Shown one piece after another: positions 53,176 through 63,742 of a stretch of 64,000 nucleotides of DNA; position 1 is the stretch's first letter; the number at the start of each line of letters is the position of its first letter. Location: positions 186,001-250,000 of the forward strand of contig NZ_JACIJS010000005.1 of NCBI RefSeq assembly GCF_014199445.1. Direction: 5' to 3'. A model generated the notes under the pieces. That model was given only the letters and a program-made list of their open reading frames with translations, did not search any database and was not told the origin of the DNA. A program made the translations under genes and the position numbers. This stretch comes from Rubricella aquisinus. Its GTDB lineage: Bacteria > Pseudomonadota > Alphaproteobacteria > Rhodobacterales > Rhodobacteraceae.

Positions 53176-53207
53176 TTTCACTTTCTTCAAATATGCCCCG
53201 CCGGAGG
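53176..53207 (-). repeat. Dispersed intergenic repeat, copy 4
   Basis: On the minus strand CCTCCGGCGGGGC is followed by ATATTTGAAGAAAGTGAAA. It lies downstream of fhs and upstream of folD. Confidence 0.65.
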
Positions 53208-53217
53208 CATAAACCTC

Positions 53218-54894
53218 TTAGAACAGGCCCTCAATATCCCCATCGGCATTTAGCTTGATCGCCTCGGCGGATGGCACGCGCGGCAGGCCCGGCATGGTCA
53301 TGATCTCTCCGCAGATCACGACGACGAAACCCGCCCCGGCGCTGAGCCGCACTTCGCGAACAGGGACGGAATGCCCCTCGGGCGCGCCGCGACGGGTGGG
53401 ATCGGTGGTGAAGCTATATTGCGTCTTGGCCATGCAGACGGGCAGATGACCATAGCCCGCGGCTTCCCATTCCTTGAGCTGGTTGCGGATTTTCGCATCC
53501 GCCAGCACCTCATCGGCACGGTAGATCCGCTTTGCGATGGTTTCGATTTTCTCGAACAGGGGCTTCTCATCGTTATAGAGCGGGGCGAAATTCGCGACAC
53601 CGCTATCGGCAAGTTCTGCGACGCGGGTCGCCAGATCGGTCACCCCGGCAGAGCCATCGGCCCAGTGTTTGCACAAGAACGCCTCGGTGCCGCGGGACTC
53701 GGCAAACGCCTTGATCGCTGCAACTTCTGCATCCGTGTCAGTGACGAAATGATTGATCGCCACCACGACCGGCACACCGAAGCTTTTAACGTTGGAGATA
53801 TGACGACCAAGGTTTTCGCAGCCTTTGGTCACGGCATCCACATTCTCCGTCCCCAAATCGCCTTTGGCCACGCCGCCATTCATTTTGAGCGCACGCACCG
53901 TCGCCACGAGCACCACGGCAGACGGCGCGATGCCCGCCTTGCGGCACTTGATGTTCATGAATTTCTCAGCGCCAAGATCGGCACCGAACCCGGCTTCCGT
54001 CACCACATAATCGGCAAGCTTCAACGCGGTCTTGGTCGCGATCACCGAGTTGCAGCCATGGGCGATATTGGCGAACGGGCCGCCATGCACGAAAGCGGGG
54101 TTGTTCTCCAATGTCTGCACAAGGTTGGGTTGCATCGCGTCTTTCAGCAGCACGGTCATCGCGCCGTCAGCCTTGATATCGCGCGCGTAAACCGGGGTCT
54201 TGTCCCGGCGGTACGCGACGATGATATCGCCGAGCCGCTTTTCCAGATCGGCCAGATCGGTGGCAAGGCACAGGATCGCCATCACTTCGGACGCCACCGT
54301 GATGTCAAACCCGGTCTGACGCGGAAAGCCATTTGCCACACCGCCAAGGCTCGTCACCGTGTCGCGCAGCGCGCGGTCATTCATGTCGAGCACGCGCCGC
54401 CAGACAATGCGCCGCTGGTCAATTTCCAGCGCGTTGCCCCAATAGATATGGTTGTCGATCATCGCGGCGAGCAGGTTATGCGCCGAAGTGATCGCATGAA
54501 AATCGCCCGTGAAATGTAGGTTCATCTCCTCCATCGGGACCACCTGGGCATAGCCGCCGCCCGCAGCCCCGCCCTTCATCCCGAAACACGGCCCGAGGGA
54601 GGCTTCGCGGATACAGATCGCGGCCCTCTTCCCGATCGCGTTCAGCCCGTCGCCAAGGCCCACGGTCGTTGTCGTCTTGCCCTCGCCCGCTGGCGTCGGG
54701 TTGATCGCGGTGACGAGGATCAGTTTGCCATCGGACTGGCCCGACAGGCTTTCGATGAAGTCTTGCCCGATCTTTGCCTTGTCATGGCCATAGGGCAGCA
54801 AATGCTCGTTCGGGATGCCGAGCTTTGCGCCGATCTCCTGGATCGGGCGTTTCTGCGCTTCGCGGGCAATCTCGATATCTGTCTTATGGGCCAT
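53218..54894 (-). CDS. fhs: Formate-tetrahydrofolate ligase
   Basis: A 558-residue enzyme of typical length that activates formate to 10-formyl-tetrahydrofolate using ATP. The nucleotide loop is [19 protein letters not shown], and [19 protein letters not shown] and [16 protein letters not shown] are family-specific. With FolD downstream it forms a C1-THF unit used for purines or formate assimilation. ATG 54894 with GAGGAA upstream is the start; the frame beyond it is not family-like. Confidence 0.97.
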   Translation of the reverse strand: MAHKTDIEIAREAQKRPIQEIGAKLGIPNEHLLPYGHDKAKIGQDFIESLSGQSDGKLILVTAINPTPAGEGKTTTTVGLGDGLNAIGKRAAICIREASLGPCFGMKGGAAGGGYAQVVPMEEMNLHFTGDFHAITSAHNLLAAMIDNHIYWGNALEIDQRRIVWRRVLDMNDRALRDTVTSLGGVANGFPRQTGFDITVASEVMAILCLATDLADLEKRLGDIIVAYRRDKTPVYARDIKADGAMTVLLKDAMQPNLVQTLENNPAFVHGGPFANIAHGCNSVIATKTALKLADYVVTEAGFGADLGAEKFMNIKCRKAGIAPSAVVLVATVRALKMNGGVAKGDLGTENVDAVTKGCENLGRHISNVKSFGVPVVVAINHFVTDTDAEVAAIKAFAESRGTEAFLCKHWADGSAGVTDLATRVAELADSGVANFAPLYNDEKPLFEKIETIAKRIYRADEVLADAKIRNQLKEWEAAGYGHLPVCMAKTQYSFTTDPTRRGAPEGHSVPVREVRLSAGAGFVVVICGEIMTMPGLPRVPSAEAIKLNADGDIEGLF

Positions 54895-55044
54895 GGGTTC
54901 CTCACAGGGGGGTATGCGTTTCTGTGGGGCACTAAAGCGCGGCATGCCGCCGCACACCATGGCGATTGCGACCGCCAAGCGCCGGTTTTCGACCTCTGCC
55001 GCTTTTTTGTGCGACGGGGGTTTCGGATCGGAAACGCGTGGCGC

Positions 55045-55626
55045 TTAGCCGTGGGGCCAAATGCGCTGCGGCGGCAAATGCACTGTGCAACTGTCGCCAA
55101 GCACGATAGCGCCCTCCCGCTCGACCCAAGCGGTGACACCCCGCCGCCCTTTCGCGGCGGATTTGTAGCCCTTGCCCTGCCCCGGATGCTGCGCCTCAAT
55201 CTCTTTCGCGGGCCATTGGCAGGGCTCATTTTCCATATCGACGACAAGGCTCGCCCCGGAGGGAAAGATCAACCGGGTGCTTGGCGGGATCAGCGTGAAA
55301 TCGGGGATGCCCGTGAGCACGATATTGGCACCCACCCATTCGGGGGCGAGGTGTTCCAAACCCATTGCCGCCGCGGTCGCCGCCAACTCCTCCGCCGATA
55401 GGATCGTGACCTGACGTGTGTTTCGAATCTCCGTCCCGACGGGGTATTGGGTGCGCACGCGCGAGCAGCTTTTGCGCGTCAGGCCCGAATGATACTCCCC
55501 CACCAATCCCGCAAAGCGCGCCTCCAGCCGGTCCACCGGGTCGGCGGATAATTTGGTCGGACGATCCGCAACAAGGCCGAGCCACGCGGCACGTCCGGTA
55601 AGGTCGGTTTTCTCAAGAACAGGCAT
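55045..55626 (-). CDS. MOSC-domain protein
   Basis: A 193-residue MOSC protein. Signatures include GLVGEYHSGLTRKSCSR (with the conserved Cys as possible sulfur carrier), VTILSAEELAATAAAMGLE, and PGQGKGYKSAAKGRRGVTAWVE. MOSC domains bind molybdenum-cofactor-related sulfur groups. It lies upstream of fhs on the same strand and directly downstream of the methyltransferase (10 bp). No molybdenum enzyme is adjacent. Confidence 0.87.
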   Translation of the reverse strand: MPVLEKTDLTGRAAWLGLVADRPTKLSADPVDRLEARFAGLVGEYHSGLTRKSCSRVRTQYPVGTEIRNTRQVTILSAEELAATAAAMGLEHLAPEWVGANIVLTGIPDFTLIPPSTRLIFPSGASLVVDMENEPCQWPAKEIEAQHPGQGKGYKSAAKGRRGVTAWVEREGAIVLGDSCTVHLPPQRIWPHG

Positions 55627-55636
55627 GAAGGGTCTC

Positions 55637-56407
55637 TTAGGTCACTTGAATGGTGAAAAACTGCCGCAGGAACGGAAACAGCACGCGGCCATCTGACTGC
55701 ACCGGATAGGCCACCGCAAGTGCCGCGTCATAGGCGGCAAAGAAACGCGCCGTTTCCGACGGGTCAAGCTGGTCCAGCACGGGGCGGCAAGCCGTGCTTT
55801 GCGTGAAATGGCGCACCGGGTGGCCATTGGCCTGTGCGGCGAGCGGTTGGATATAGGCGGTCTCCCACAGGTCCACTTGACCCAACGAGGCCAGCACGGG
55901 CCAGATCGCCTCAGGCGGGACGACAGGCGGCTGCCAGTCGGTGTAATTGAACCGATCCGGGAACAGGTGCGCGGCCACCTCCCGGATCAACCGGTGGGAG
56001 GCCCCATCGGTCTGGCGCGGCATCTGGACACCGAGCCAGCCACCGGGGCGCAGCATCTGCACAAGACGCGGAAAAAGGCTCGAATGATCCGGCACCCATT
56101 GCAAAACCGCGTTGGAAAAAATCAGCGCGGGGGGTGTATCGGGCCGCCAATTGGCGATATCCGCATGGTTGAGATCGTCATATCCCTCCGCCTTGGTCAG
56201 CATCGCCTCGGAGGCATCCATCCCGATCAGGCGACGGTCCGGCCACCGCGCGCGCAGCAGGGGGGCGGCGGACCCAGCCCCACATCCCAGATCGACAATG
56301 TCGCCCTGCGGTAGGATGCCAATGGCTGCGGCCAGATCCCGCGCGGGGCGCAGGCGCAGGTCGCTGAACCGCTGATAGGTTGCGACGTCCCACTCTTTAC
56401 CAGTCAT
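55637..56407 (-). CDS. tam: Class I methyltransferase, trans-aconitate 2-methyltransferase-like
   Basis: A 256-residue SAM-dependent methyltransferase. Motif I is IVDLGCGAGSAAPLL, motif II LIGMDASEAML, with NAVLQWVPDHSSLFPRLVQML and LRPGGWLGVQMPRQ. The N-terminal WDVATYQRFSDLRLRPARDL matches trans-aconitate methyltransferase (Tam). The substrate assignment rests on similarity only. Together with the MOSC gene it forms a small operon downstream of the ftsH terminator. Confidence 0.82.
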   Translation of the reverse strand: MTGKEWDVATYQRFSDLRLRPARDLAAAIGILPQGDIVDLGCGAGSAAPLLRARWPDRRLIGMDASEAMLTKAEGYDDLNHADIANWRPDTPPALIFSNAVLQWVPDHSSLFPRLVQMLRPGGWLGVQMPRQTDGASHRLIREVAAHLFPDRFNYTDWQPPVVPPEAIWPVLASLGQVDLWETAYIQPLAAQANGHPVRHFTQSTACRPVLDQLDPSETARFFAAYDAALAVAYPVQSDGRVLFPFLRQFFTIQVT

Positions 56408-56426
56408 GTCGTGCCCCCGAACGCAA

Positions 56427-56453
56427 ACACCCCGGAGCGTGGCTCCGGGGTGT
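56427..56453 (-). terminator. Terminator of the tol-pal/ftsH transcript
   Basis: A 12-bp perfect stem (ACACCCCGGAGC/GCTCCGGGGTGT, 56427-56438 with 56442-56453) lies 12 bp behind the ftsH stop. On the minus strand it is followed by TTTGCG, a short T tract. Confidence 0.8.
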
Positions 56454-56464
56454 GATGCACTGGA

Positions 56465-58378
56465 TCAGGTGGGTTGTGGTTCCGGGTCGATGCTGCCATC
56501 GCCCTTGCCCTTGCCCAGCTTCGGGATTGCGGTGATGGAGGGCGTTCCGCCCGCAGGCGTGTCGTCCTCATCCTCACCCCGGCGCAATGGCTCCCCGGCC
56601 ATGACGCGACGGATTTCCTCGCCCGTCAGGGTCTCATATTCCAAAAGCCCCTGCGCGAGCCGCTCAAACTCATCGCGGTGATCGGTCAGGATACGCTTGG
56701 CCGTCTCGTAGCCCTCATCAACAAGGCGGCGTACCTCCTCATCAATGACAGCCTGAATCTCCGGCGACGCGTTCATGCCGTTGCCCTGCGTGCCAAGATA
56801 GGTCTGCTGCTCGTTCGAGTAGTTGATGTTGCCCAGCTTTTCGGACATGCCGAATTGCGTGACCATCGCCCGCGCGATCCGCGTGACCTGCTGGATGTCG
56901 GAGGACGCGCCAGAAGTCACGTTTTCGGCGCCAAAGGTCAGCTCTTCCGCCACTTTACCGCCCATCGCCATGGCCAGCATGGAACGATATTTGGTGTAGC
57001 TGACGGAAAGCTGATCCCGCTCCGGCAGGCTCATCACCATTCCAAGCGCCCGCCCGCGCGGAATGATCGTCGCCTTGTGGATCGGATCATGCTGCGGGGT
57101 TTTGAGGCCAACGACAGCATGGCCAGCCTCGTGATAGGCGGTCAGCTTTTTCTCGTCCTCGGTCATCACCATGGAGCGACGTTCGGCGCCCATCATGATC
57201 TTATCCTTCGCGGATTCGAAATCATGCATGGTGACAAACCGCTTGCCCGTGCGCGCGGCCATCAAAGCAGCCTCGTTCACAAGGTTGGCAAGGTCGGCAC
57301 CGGAAAAGCCGGGCGTGCCCCGCGCGATCACGCGCAGGTCCACATCGGGGCCAAGCGGCACTTTGCGGGCATGCACGTCGAGGATTTTCTCCCGGCCTTT
57401 GATGTCCGGGTTTGGCACCTGCACCTGACGGTCAAAACGGCCAGGGCGCAGCAGCGCGGGGTCAAGCACGTCGGGGCGGTTGGTCGCCGCGATCAGGATG
57501 ACGCCCTCATTCGCTTCAAACCCGTCCATCTCGACCAAAAGCTGGTTGAGCGTCTGTTCCCGCTCATCATTGCCGCCGCCATAGCCCGCGCCACGATGGC
57601 GACCCACAGCGTCAATCTCGTCGATGAACACGATGCAGGGCGCGTTTTTCTTCGCCTGCTCGAACATATCGCGCACGCGGGATGCACCCACACCCACAAA
57701 CATTTCCACAAAGTCGGAGCCGGAGATGGTGAAGAAGGGCACGCCCGCCTCCCCCGCGATCGCACGGGCGAGAAGCGTCTTACCGGTTCCCGGAGGACCA
57801 ACCAGAAGCGCGCCTTTGGGGATTTTACCACCAAGACGGGAGAATTTCTGCGGATCGCGCAGGAATTCCACGATCTCCTCCAACTCGTCCTTCGCTTCGT
57901 CAATGCCCGCTACCTGATCAAAGGTCACGCGACCGGATTTTTCGGTCAAAAGCTTCGCGCGCGATTTGCCAAAGCCCATCGCACCGCCGCCCTTGCCGCC
58001 CTGCATCCGGTTCATGAAGAAAATCCAGACGCCAATCAGCAGAAGGAAAGGCAACCACACCATCAGCGTGGACATGAAGCCCGACTGCTGTTGCGGCACT
58101 GCGACAACCTCCACCCCTGCATCCCGCAGGATTGGCATGAGGCTGTCGTCGCCGGGGCGGATCGTGCGCAGTTCAGAGCCATCGGCGGTGCGCATGGTGA
58201 CATTCTCACCATCCAGCGTCACGCGGCTCACCTGCCCCGCTTCGACACGGTTCACAAATTCGGTGTAGCTGACTGTCTGCGCGTTGGATGTGTTACCGCC
58301 AGAACTGAACACATTGAACAGCGCCATGACGAGCAGGATGACAATAGCCCAAAAGGCCAGATTCTTGGTATTGCCCAA
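56465..58378 (-). CDS. ftsH: ATP-dependent zinc metalloprotease FtsH
   Basis: A 637-residue membrane AAA+ protease. Two membrane helices (residues 8-25 and 101-122) flank a periplasmic part. Walker A is GPPGTGKT (194-201), Walker [10 protein letters not shown] (~248-256), the second region of homology follows, and the zinc motif HEAGH is at 416-420. It degrades unneeded membrane and short-lived cytoplasmic proteins such as LpxC and RpoH in relatives. It is the last gene of the tol-pal-tilS-ftsH run. Confidence 0.98.
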   Translation of the reverse strand: MGNTKNLAFWAIVILLVMALFNVFSSGGNTSNAQTVSYTEFVNRVEAGQVSRVTLDGENVTMRTADGSELRTIRPGDDSLMPILRDAGVEVVAVPQQQSGFMSTLMVWLPFLLLIGVWIFFMNRMQGGKGGGAMGFGKSRAKLLTEKSGRVTFDQVAGIDEAKDELEEIVEFLRDPQKFSRLGGKIPKGALLVGPPGTGKTLLARAIAGEAGVPFFTISGSDFVEMFVGVGASRVRDMFEQAKKNAPCIVFIDEIDAVGRHRGAGYGGGNDEREQTLNQLLVEMDGFEANEGVILIAATNRPDVLDPALLRPGRFDRQVQVPNPDIKGREKILDVHARKVPLGPDVDLRVIARGTPGFSGADLANLVNEAALMAARTGKRFVTMHDFESAKDKIMMGAERRSMVMTEDEKKLTAYHEAGHAVVGLKTPQHDPIHKATIIPRGRALGMVMSLPERDQLSVSYTKYRSMLAMAMGGKVAEELTFGAENVTSGASSDIQQVTRIARAMVTQFGMSEKLGNINYSNEQQTYLGTQGNGMNASPEIQAVIDEEVRRLVDEGYETAKRILTDHRDEFERLAQGLLEYETLTGEEIRRVMAGEPLRRGEDEDDTPAGGTPSITAIPKLGKGKGDGSIDPEPQPT

Positions 58379-58462
58379 AACGTTCTCCCTGACCGGGCCG
58401 CGATGCCGGTCTGATTTTATGCGGGGTCTATGGGATCATAGATAAGGCCGGAGTTAAACCTT

Positions 58463-59692
58463 TCAACGGCTGATCAAATCATGCAGGCGCGGAACAAGTG
58501 TCGCATCCACCCCGTGCGCTGGTTCTAAGGCGGGCAGGATGGGCTGGTTTGTGCCGATATCAAGCGCCGGAGCGGTCAACAAAGCCGCCTTTTGCGCGGA
58601 TGGCAGCGCATGGGGTTTGAGGTCCGATTCGGTGGTGGGGCGCAGGATTGCTCCCTGCCCCAGCGCCCCGGCAATGCGCCAGCGCCCATCCCAGATCACA
58701 CCGTCAGCGTAGGGGTGCGGCTGTGGCAGGCGTGCGCGTTCACGCAGCAGCGTGACGCTATCCCCCCCCACCGTCACCACATATCCGGCAAGCGTTTCGC
58801 GCCCCTGCCCCGCTGCGATCAGCCCGATCACCCGGTCAAGCGCGGCACGGCGGGGCGGGTACGCATCGTCGCTCAACCCCTCAAAGAGCCGCGCAAGGAT
58901 GCGGGCCTGCACCTCCGCATGACAGGTAAGGAAGGCCGCACGGTCGATGGAAATGGTGCCGTATCGGTCCATGCTGAGAAGCGTCGCGGCCTGCCGCATC
59001 GCCTCCGTGGACAGGAAATGGCGCGTGCTGCTCAGGCGCGTGGCTGTCGCCGCGATTTGGTCCGCGCTGATCCCCACCTCGTCCAGCAGCGACAACGCGC
59101 GCCGCATGTTCACCCGGTCAAATGTCGGATCGTCGTTGCTTGGGTCATCAATCCACGCGATGCCCCGGCGGGTTAGCGCATCGCGCAAATCAGCGCGCGC
59201 ATGATCCAGAAGCGGCCGCGCGAAGGGCTGTCCTGCCACCTCAAACCGCGCGGCCATCCGCGCCAACCCATCGACGCCAGAGCCGCGCGCGAGCCGCAAA
59301 AGGAAAGTTTCGGCCACGTCATCGCGCGTATGAGCCAGACAGATCACCGGCACCGCCCGCGCCCGGCCCCAGTCCGACAAAAGCCGCCGGCGGGCCTGTC
59401 GTGCCGCGTTTTGCAGGTTACCTTTGGGCCGGTCCTGCCATGTCAGAATGTCGTGGGGGATGGACCATTGGGCGCACAGGGCGGCGACGGTTTCCGCCTC
59501 CGCACGGGCTTCAGCCCGCAATCCGTGATCGACGGTGGCGGCACTTAGCGCGCGCCCAGACTGCGCATCGCGCCAGTCCCGCGCCATGGCAAGGAGCGCC
59601 ATCGAATCCCCGCCACCCGACACCGCGACACCAAGGTGAGAGAGCCCTAGCGCCTCAAGCCCGGCGATCCCGGCGCGCCACGGATCGGTCAT
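58463..59692 (-). CDS. tilS: tRNA(Ile)-lysidine synthetase TilS
   Basis: A 409-residue enzyme that converts the wobble cytidine of tRNA-Ile(CAT) to lysidine, so that it reads AUA. The PP-loop motif SGGGDSMALL begins at Ser25 near the N-terminus, with DHGLRAEARAEAE and HTRDDVAETFLLRLARGSG following. The ATG overlaps the cpoB stop by ATGA. Essential in most bacteria. The C-terminal domain is short compared with E. coli TilS, as in other alphaproteobacteria. Confidence 0.94.
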   Translation of the reverse strand: MTDPWRAGIAGLEALGLSHLGVAVSGGGDSMALLAMARDWRDAQSGRALSAATVDHGLRAEARAEAETVAALCAQWSIPHDILTWQDRPKGNLQNAARQARRRLLSDWGRARAVPVICLAHTRDDVAETFLLRLARGSGVDGLARMAARFEVAGQPFARPLLDHARADLRDALTRRGIAWIDDPSNDDPTFDRVNMRRALSLLDEVGISADQIAATATRLSSTRHFLSTEAMRQAATLLSMDRYGTISIDRAAFLTCHAEVQARILARLFEGLSDDAYPPRRAALDRVIGLIAAGQGRETLAGYVVTVGGDSVTLLRERARLPQPHPYADGVIWDGRWRIAGALGQGAILRPTTESDLKPHALPSAQKAALLTAPALDIGTNQPILPALEPAHGVDATLVPRLHDLISR

Positions 59693-60603
59693 GGGCAGCC
59701 GTGCAGGCCCTTTTCCGTTTGCGCCCGCACGATGAAACTTTCGCCCTGCGCATTGCCAAACCGCGCCAATGCCTCGTCAAAGGTAAGGCAGGCTTCCTCG
59801 GTCTGGCCAAGTCGGGCCAATGCGCCACCAAGTTTCAAGAGCGCCTCTGGGGCCCGCTCGCCGTTCGGCGCGCCGCTGAAAATGCCCAGAAAACCCATCG
59901 CGGCGGGCTGATACTGTGCGTTGCCAAATTGCGATTCCGCGAGCCAATAGCGCGCGTCTGCCGAAAGCGGCCCTTCGCCGTAAAGCTCCAGAAAGCTGGA
60001 GAACCCTTGCACCGCTTGCGCGAAATTTCCCTGATTGAACGCCGCGAGCGCGCGGTCGAAATCGGCCTGTTCACTCACGGCTGTTTGCGCCGCGCCGGTG
60101 GCAAGGCCGGGCGTTTCCGTCGGGGCGGTCACACCACCGCCAAGCGGGGTCGCGGGCGGAACGAAACTTGGGTCCGCCCCCTCCATCATCGTCACCCGGA
60201 AATCGAGGTCCGACAGGCGGCGACCGCCATCATCCGCGATCCGCTCCAGATCGAAGCGGAGCGTTTCCATCCGACCCGTAGCCTCCCGCAAGCGGGCCTC
60301 CAACCCATCAAGGCGCGCCAATAGGGACGGATCGGGGGGCGTGCCTGTGCTTGGCGCGAACTGACCCGAGGGGCGCAATTCATTGCGCAAATCCTCAAGC
60401 ACTTCGCCAAGGCTGATCAATTCCCGCCGAATATCTTCAAGCGACATCTCCACGACCGGATCAGCGGGCAACACATCCGGCAGGGGATCAGTCCCCGCTG
60501 GTGTGGCCGCCGGGGCCGGAGCCGGGGTCTGGCTTTGCGCAGTGACGGCCCCGAAAGACAGGGCCGTCACACATGCGATAGCAAATGGCAGTTTGAGACG
60601 CAT
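59689..60603 (-). CDS. cpoB: Tol-Pal system protein CpoB (YbgF)
   Basis: A 304-residue periplasmic protein with a signal peptide (MRLKLPFAIACVTALSFGAVTA). A coiled-coil N-terminal part (about 60-145) is followed by C-terminal TPR repeats (FDRALAAFNQGNFAQAVQGF, YWLAESQFGNAQYQPAAMGF, EEACLTFDEALARF). It coordinates Tol-Pal with peptidoglycan synthesis at division in E. coli. The ATG 60603 is the first codon of the signal peptide. Its end overlaps tilS. Confidence 0.92.
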   Translation of the reverse strand: MRLKLPFAIACVTALSFGAVTAQSQTPAPAPAATPAGTDPLPDVLPADPVVEMSLEDIRRELISLGEVLEDLRNELRPSGQFAPSTGTPPDPSLLARLDGLEARLREATGRMETLRFDLERIADDGGRRLSDLDFRVTMMEGADPSFVPPATPLGGGVTAPTETPGLATGAAQTAVSEQADFDRALAAFNQGNFAQAVQGFSSFLELYGEGPLSADARYWLAESQFGNAQYQPAAMGFLGIFSGAPNGERAPEALLKLGGALARLGQTEEACLTFDEALARFGNAQGESFIVRAQTEKGLHGCP

Positions 60604-60626
60604 CACGCTCCCTTTCGCCAAGGTCA

Positions 60627-61136
60627 TCAGCTGTTAAAGCCACCCGCCAGAACGCTGACCGTGCGGCGGTTCTGGGACCAGCACGTCTCGTTGGAACACA
60701 GGCTCACCGGGCGTTCCTTGCCGTAGGTCACCGTAGTCAGGCGGGACGGATCAACGCCAAGTCCGACGAGGAAATCAAAGGTGGCCTGTGCCCGGCGTGC
60801 GCCCAGCGCAAGGTTATATTCGCGCGTGCCGCGCTCATCCGCGTGGCCTTCGATGATGACCGTCCGGTCGGGATACCGCAGCAGCCAGTCAGCCTGAAAG
60901 GTCAGCGTGGTTTGCGACGCGATATCGAGAGACGAACTGTCGGTATCAAAAAAGACCTTGTCGCCGACATTGGCGATGAAGAAGGCTTCGGTGTTTTCCT
61001 CCACCGTCACGTTCGGGCCAGTGTTGCCTGCGCCGGGTGCGGCAGCGCCCGAGCCGGCTGTATCGGCGGTGGTCGTACATGCTGCCATGACGGCCAGCAG
61101 GGCCACCGCGGCAAGGCGTGTCATCAGTTGGGTCAT
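60627..61136 (-). CDS. pal: Peptidoglycan-associated lipoprotein Pal
   Basis: A 169-residue outer-membrane lipoprotein. The lipobox is VMAAC near residue 19, and the OmpA-like domain shows VFFDTDSSSLD, VIIEGHADERGTREYN and a C-terminal LCSNETCWSQNRRT. The two cysteines in the last part may form a disulfide. It anchors the outer membrane to peptidoglycan and to TolB. Confidence 0.97.
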   Translation of the reverse strand: MTQLMTRLAAVALLAVMAACTTTADTAGSGAAAPGAGNTGPNVTVEENTEAFFIANVGDKVFFDTDSSSLDIASQTTLTFQADWLLRYPDRTVIIEGHADERGTREYNLALGARRAQATFDFLVGLGVDPSRLTTVTYGKERPVSLCSNETCWSQNRRTVSVLAGGFNS

Positions 61137-61195
61137 TGGGAGACTCCCTTTTTATGTCTGGCTGCGGGCTGCCCCGCTTCACCCGTTATTCCTGC

Positions 61196-62542
61196 TCAAT
61201 CCTGTCGCACCGGGGACCAGCTTGGATCAGAAGCAGGGCCGGGCGTGTTCACATATTTCAGGTTCTGGCCTGTAACATCAACAGAAACCACCGAAGCCGC
61301 CCCCAATGGGCCGGGTGTTTCGCGGAAAAACATCAAAACGCGGCCATTGGGCGACCATGTCGGCCCCTCATCGAGGAAGGACGCGGTCAAAAGCCGCTCG
61401 TTCGTGCCGTCCCGGTCCATCACACCAATATGGAACCGCCCACCGACCATCTTGGTGAAGGCGAACTTGTCACCACGCGGGGACCAGACCGGTGTGCCGT
61501 ACCGCCCCTGACCAAAGCTGACGCGCTGCACATTCGTGCCATCGGCGTTCATCGTGTAAATCTGCTGGCTGCCGCCCCGGTCGCTCTCAAACACGATCTC
61601 GCTGCCATCGGGGGAGAAGCTGCCCGCCGTATCAATCGCCGGGCTGCGCGTCAGGCGCAGGCGCTGACGGGTGGCCAAATCGGTGACGTAGAGGTCCGTG
61701 TTGCCATTCTGCGCGGCGGAGAAAATCACCCGGCTGCCATCGGGCGACCAGCGCGGTGCGAAGGTCATGCCCGGAAGGCTGTCGAGCCGCTCGCGCGTGC
61801 CAGTATCCGCGTCCAGAAGATAGATGCGCGGCACCCCATCGGTGTAGCTTGTATAAAGGATATCGCGGCCATTGGGTGACCAACGGGGTGCCAGCACCAA
61901 CTCAGCCCCCCCGGTCAGGTTGCGCACATTCGCGCCGTCCTGATCCATGATGCTGATCCGCTTCACGCGCGCATCTTTCGGCCCGCTCTCAGAAACAAAC
62001 GCGATGCGGCTGTCGAAATACGGCCCTTCGCCGGTCAGACGGCCATAGACTTCATCCGCGACCTTATGCGCGATCCGACGCCAATCCTGAGGCGGGGCGG
62101 TGAACCGCACGCCGTCGCCAATTTCGCGCTGCATGAACACATCGAACAGGCGGAAATCGACCTGCAGCAGGCCATCTGCGGTGGTCGATGCCTCCCCCAC
62201 GATCAGCCCTTGTGCGTTGATCGCCTGCCAATCGGCAAAGGCAGGCGGCGCACTGATGCTGCCCACTTGAGAGATGTGGGCCTCCCGCGGGACTTCGCGA
62301 AACAACCCAGTGCTCACGAGGTTCGACACCATCACCCGCGTGATCGGGTCTGCAAACTCAAGAGCTGCGTCATCCAGCGCGATGAATTGCGGAGCGGCGA
62401 AGGGGACGGGTTCGCGAACCCCCTGATCAATCACGATCCGCAATGGCCCCGGCCCGTCCGCAGGTGTCGTTTGAGCCATGGAAGACGGAGCCGCGAGGGC
62501 AGCGCAAAGCGCGAAGGCGAGAGCGGCGATCGGTTTCATCAT
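61196..62542 (-). CDS. tolB: Tol-Pal system periplasmic protein TolB
   Basis: A 448-residue periplasmic protein with a signal peptide (residues 1-23, ending SMA). Its N-terminal domain is followed by a six-bladed beta-propeller of WD40/PD40 repeats ([75 protein letters not shown]). It connects Pal with TolA. The TolA stop shares a base with its ATG (TGATG). Confidence 0.97.
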   Translation of the reverse strand: MMKPIAALAFALCAALAAPSSMAQTTPADGPGPLRIVIDQGVREPVPFAAPQFIALDDAALEFADPITRVMVSNLVSTGLFREVPREAHISQVGSISAPPAFADWQAINAQGLIVGEASTTADGLLQVDFRLFDVFMQREIGDGVRFTAPPQDWRRIAHKVADEVYGRLTGEGPYFDSRIAFVSESGPKDARVKRISIMDQDGANVRNLTGGAELVLAPRWSPNGRDILYTSYTDGVPRIYLLDADTGTRERLDSLPGMTFAPRWSPDGSRVIFSAAQNGNTDLYVTDLATRQRLRLTRSPAIDTAGSFSPDGSEIVFESDRGGSQQIYTMNADGTNVQRVSFGQGRYGTPVWSPRGDKFAFTKMVGGRFHIGVMDRDGTNERLLTASFLDEGPTWSPNGRVLMFFRETPGPLGAASVVSVDVTGQNLKYVNTPGPASDPSWSPVRQD

Positions 62543-63732
62543 CAGAATCCTATCTGCTGTGTGCTGGGGTCGAAGGTGATTTCCACCTCCTGCCAGCGGG
62601 CATATTTTTCGACCGGCAGGCGAATGTCGCCTCGGAAGCTGGCCTGAAGCACGGCGCGCTGCGCGGCCTGAAACGCGCGTGCGAACGCACCCTGCGGATT
62701 GGCGGGCGTGACCGCGCGGACTTCACCATTGACCACCGTCCCGTCCTGCGCGAGCCGGAAAGAGACGGTAACGATCAATTCATCGGAATTTGGCAGACCA
62801 TCAAGGATCGCGAGGTTCCAATATTGGCGGATTGCCGCCTTGAACCCGTCGATTTCGCCAATGGTGAGCGGCGCACCAACAGGGGCGGATTGCGCCGTTT
62901 CAGTCTGTGCCGCAGGGGCCGGTTCGGGATCAGCGGGCTGATCGGCCTCGGCTGCCTCAACCACGCTTTGCGGGCGCGCAGGCGGCGGGGCTGCGGCGAC
63001 GGGGGCCGTGGTGGTGTTGTCCACATCGGCAAACTCCTCGGTCGTCTCCGGGGCCGGGGCTTCGTCGGTGTCGGTGATCTCTGGCACGATCTGATCCGAG
63101 CTTTCCTCGGGCGCTGTGGCGTCCTGCTCTTGAACCGGGGTTTCCGTTGGGGTCTCCCCCTGTGCGACCTCTTCCTGCCGCTCGTCGGCGCGGCGCACAT
63201 CCTCGGGCGGGCGCGGGTTGGAGCGGGTCGTGATCCGGGGGGCCTGCCGCGGCGGGGCGGCGGGTGACATGGTGGGGCGGTTGAGCGTCGGGCGGCTGGT
63301 CGGAGCGGCCTGCGCCATCGGGCGCACCATCGCGAGGTCATTCTGCTGCGGCAGTCGCTGTGCCAGATCGACCGTATTCACATTGGCAGTCACCGTGGGT
63401 CGGGTGCGGATATCGCTCAAATCCGCCTGCGCATCTGCCTCGCTCGGATCCTCAGGGCCGGAAATGTCGGTGACTTCGACCTCCGTTTCGACCTCATCGG
63501 TATTGGCGTCCTGAATGCTCTCCTCCGGCGTGCTGAGCGCGAGCATCTCGGTCGGTACGAATTCGGGCGCGGAGGAGGTGAGCGCGTCGAATTGCGCTTC
63601 GCTCAGAATATCGACCTCGGACACCTCGATCAGGTCCTCGTCCAAGGGCGGCGCGTTGAACATGCCGTCAAACACGGCGAACAGGATCAACCCGCCGTGA
63701 AGTGCGACCGATATGGCAAGGCCCGTGCGCAT
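62542..63732 (-). CDS. tolA: Tol-Pal system protein TolA
   Basis: A 396-residue protein with an N-terminal membrane anchor (residues 5-20, [16 protein letters not shown]) and a long Pro/Ala/Glu-rich middle (about 95-290) that spans the periplasm. The C-terminal domain ([37 protein letters not shown]) contacts TolB and Pal. The low-complexity middle differs from the Lys/Ala-rich helix of E. coli TolA, as usual for alphaproteobacteria. Confidence 0.9.
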   Translation of the reverse strand: MRTGLAISVALHGGLILFAVFDGMFNAPPLDEDLIEVSEVDILSEAQFDALTSSAPEFVPTEMLALSTPEESIQDANTDEVETEVEVTDISGPEDPSEADAQADLSDIRTRPTVTANVNTVDLAQRLPQQNDLAMVRPMAQAAPTSRPTLNRPTMSPAAPPRQAPRITTRSNPRPPEDVRRADERQEEVAQGETPTETPVQEQDATAPEESSDQIVPEITDTDEAPAPETTEEFADVDNTTTAPVAAAPPPARPQSVVEAAEADQPADPEPAPAAQTETAQSAPVGAPLTIGEIDGFKAAIRQYWNLAILDGLPNSDELIVTVSFRLAQDGTVVNGEVRAVTPANPQGAFARAFQAAQRAVLQASFRGDIRLPVEKYARWQEVEITFDPSTQQIGF

Positions 63733-63742
63733 CGCGCGCTGC

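Noticed and set aside
53371-54519. 382-codon frame opposite fhs
   Set aside because: Shadow of fhs.
56474-58414. 646-codon open frame on the plus strand opposite ftsH
   Set aside because: Chance frame of a GC-rich gene; composition (His/Arg-rich) is not protein-like and ftsH is certain.
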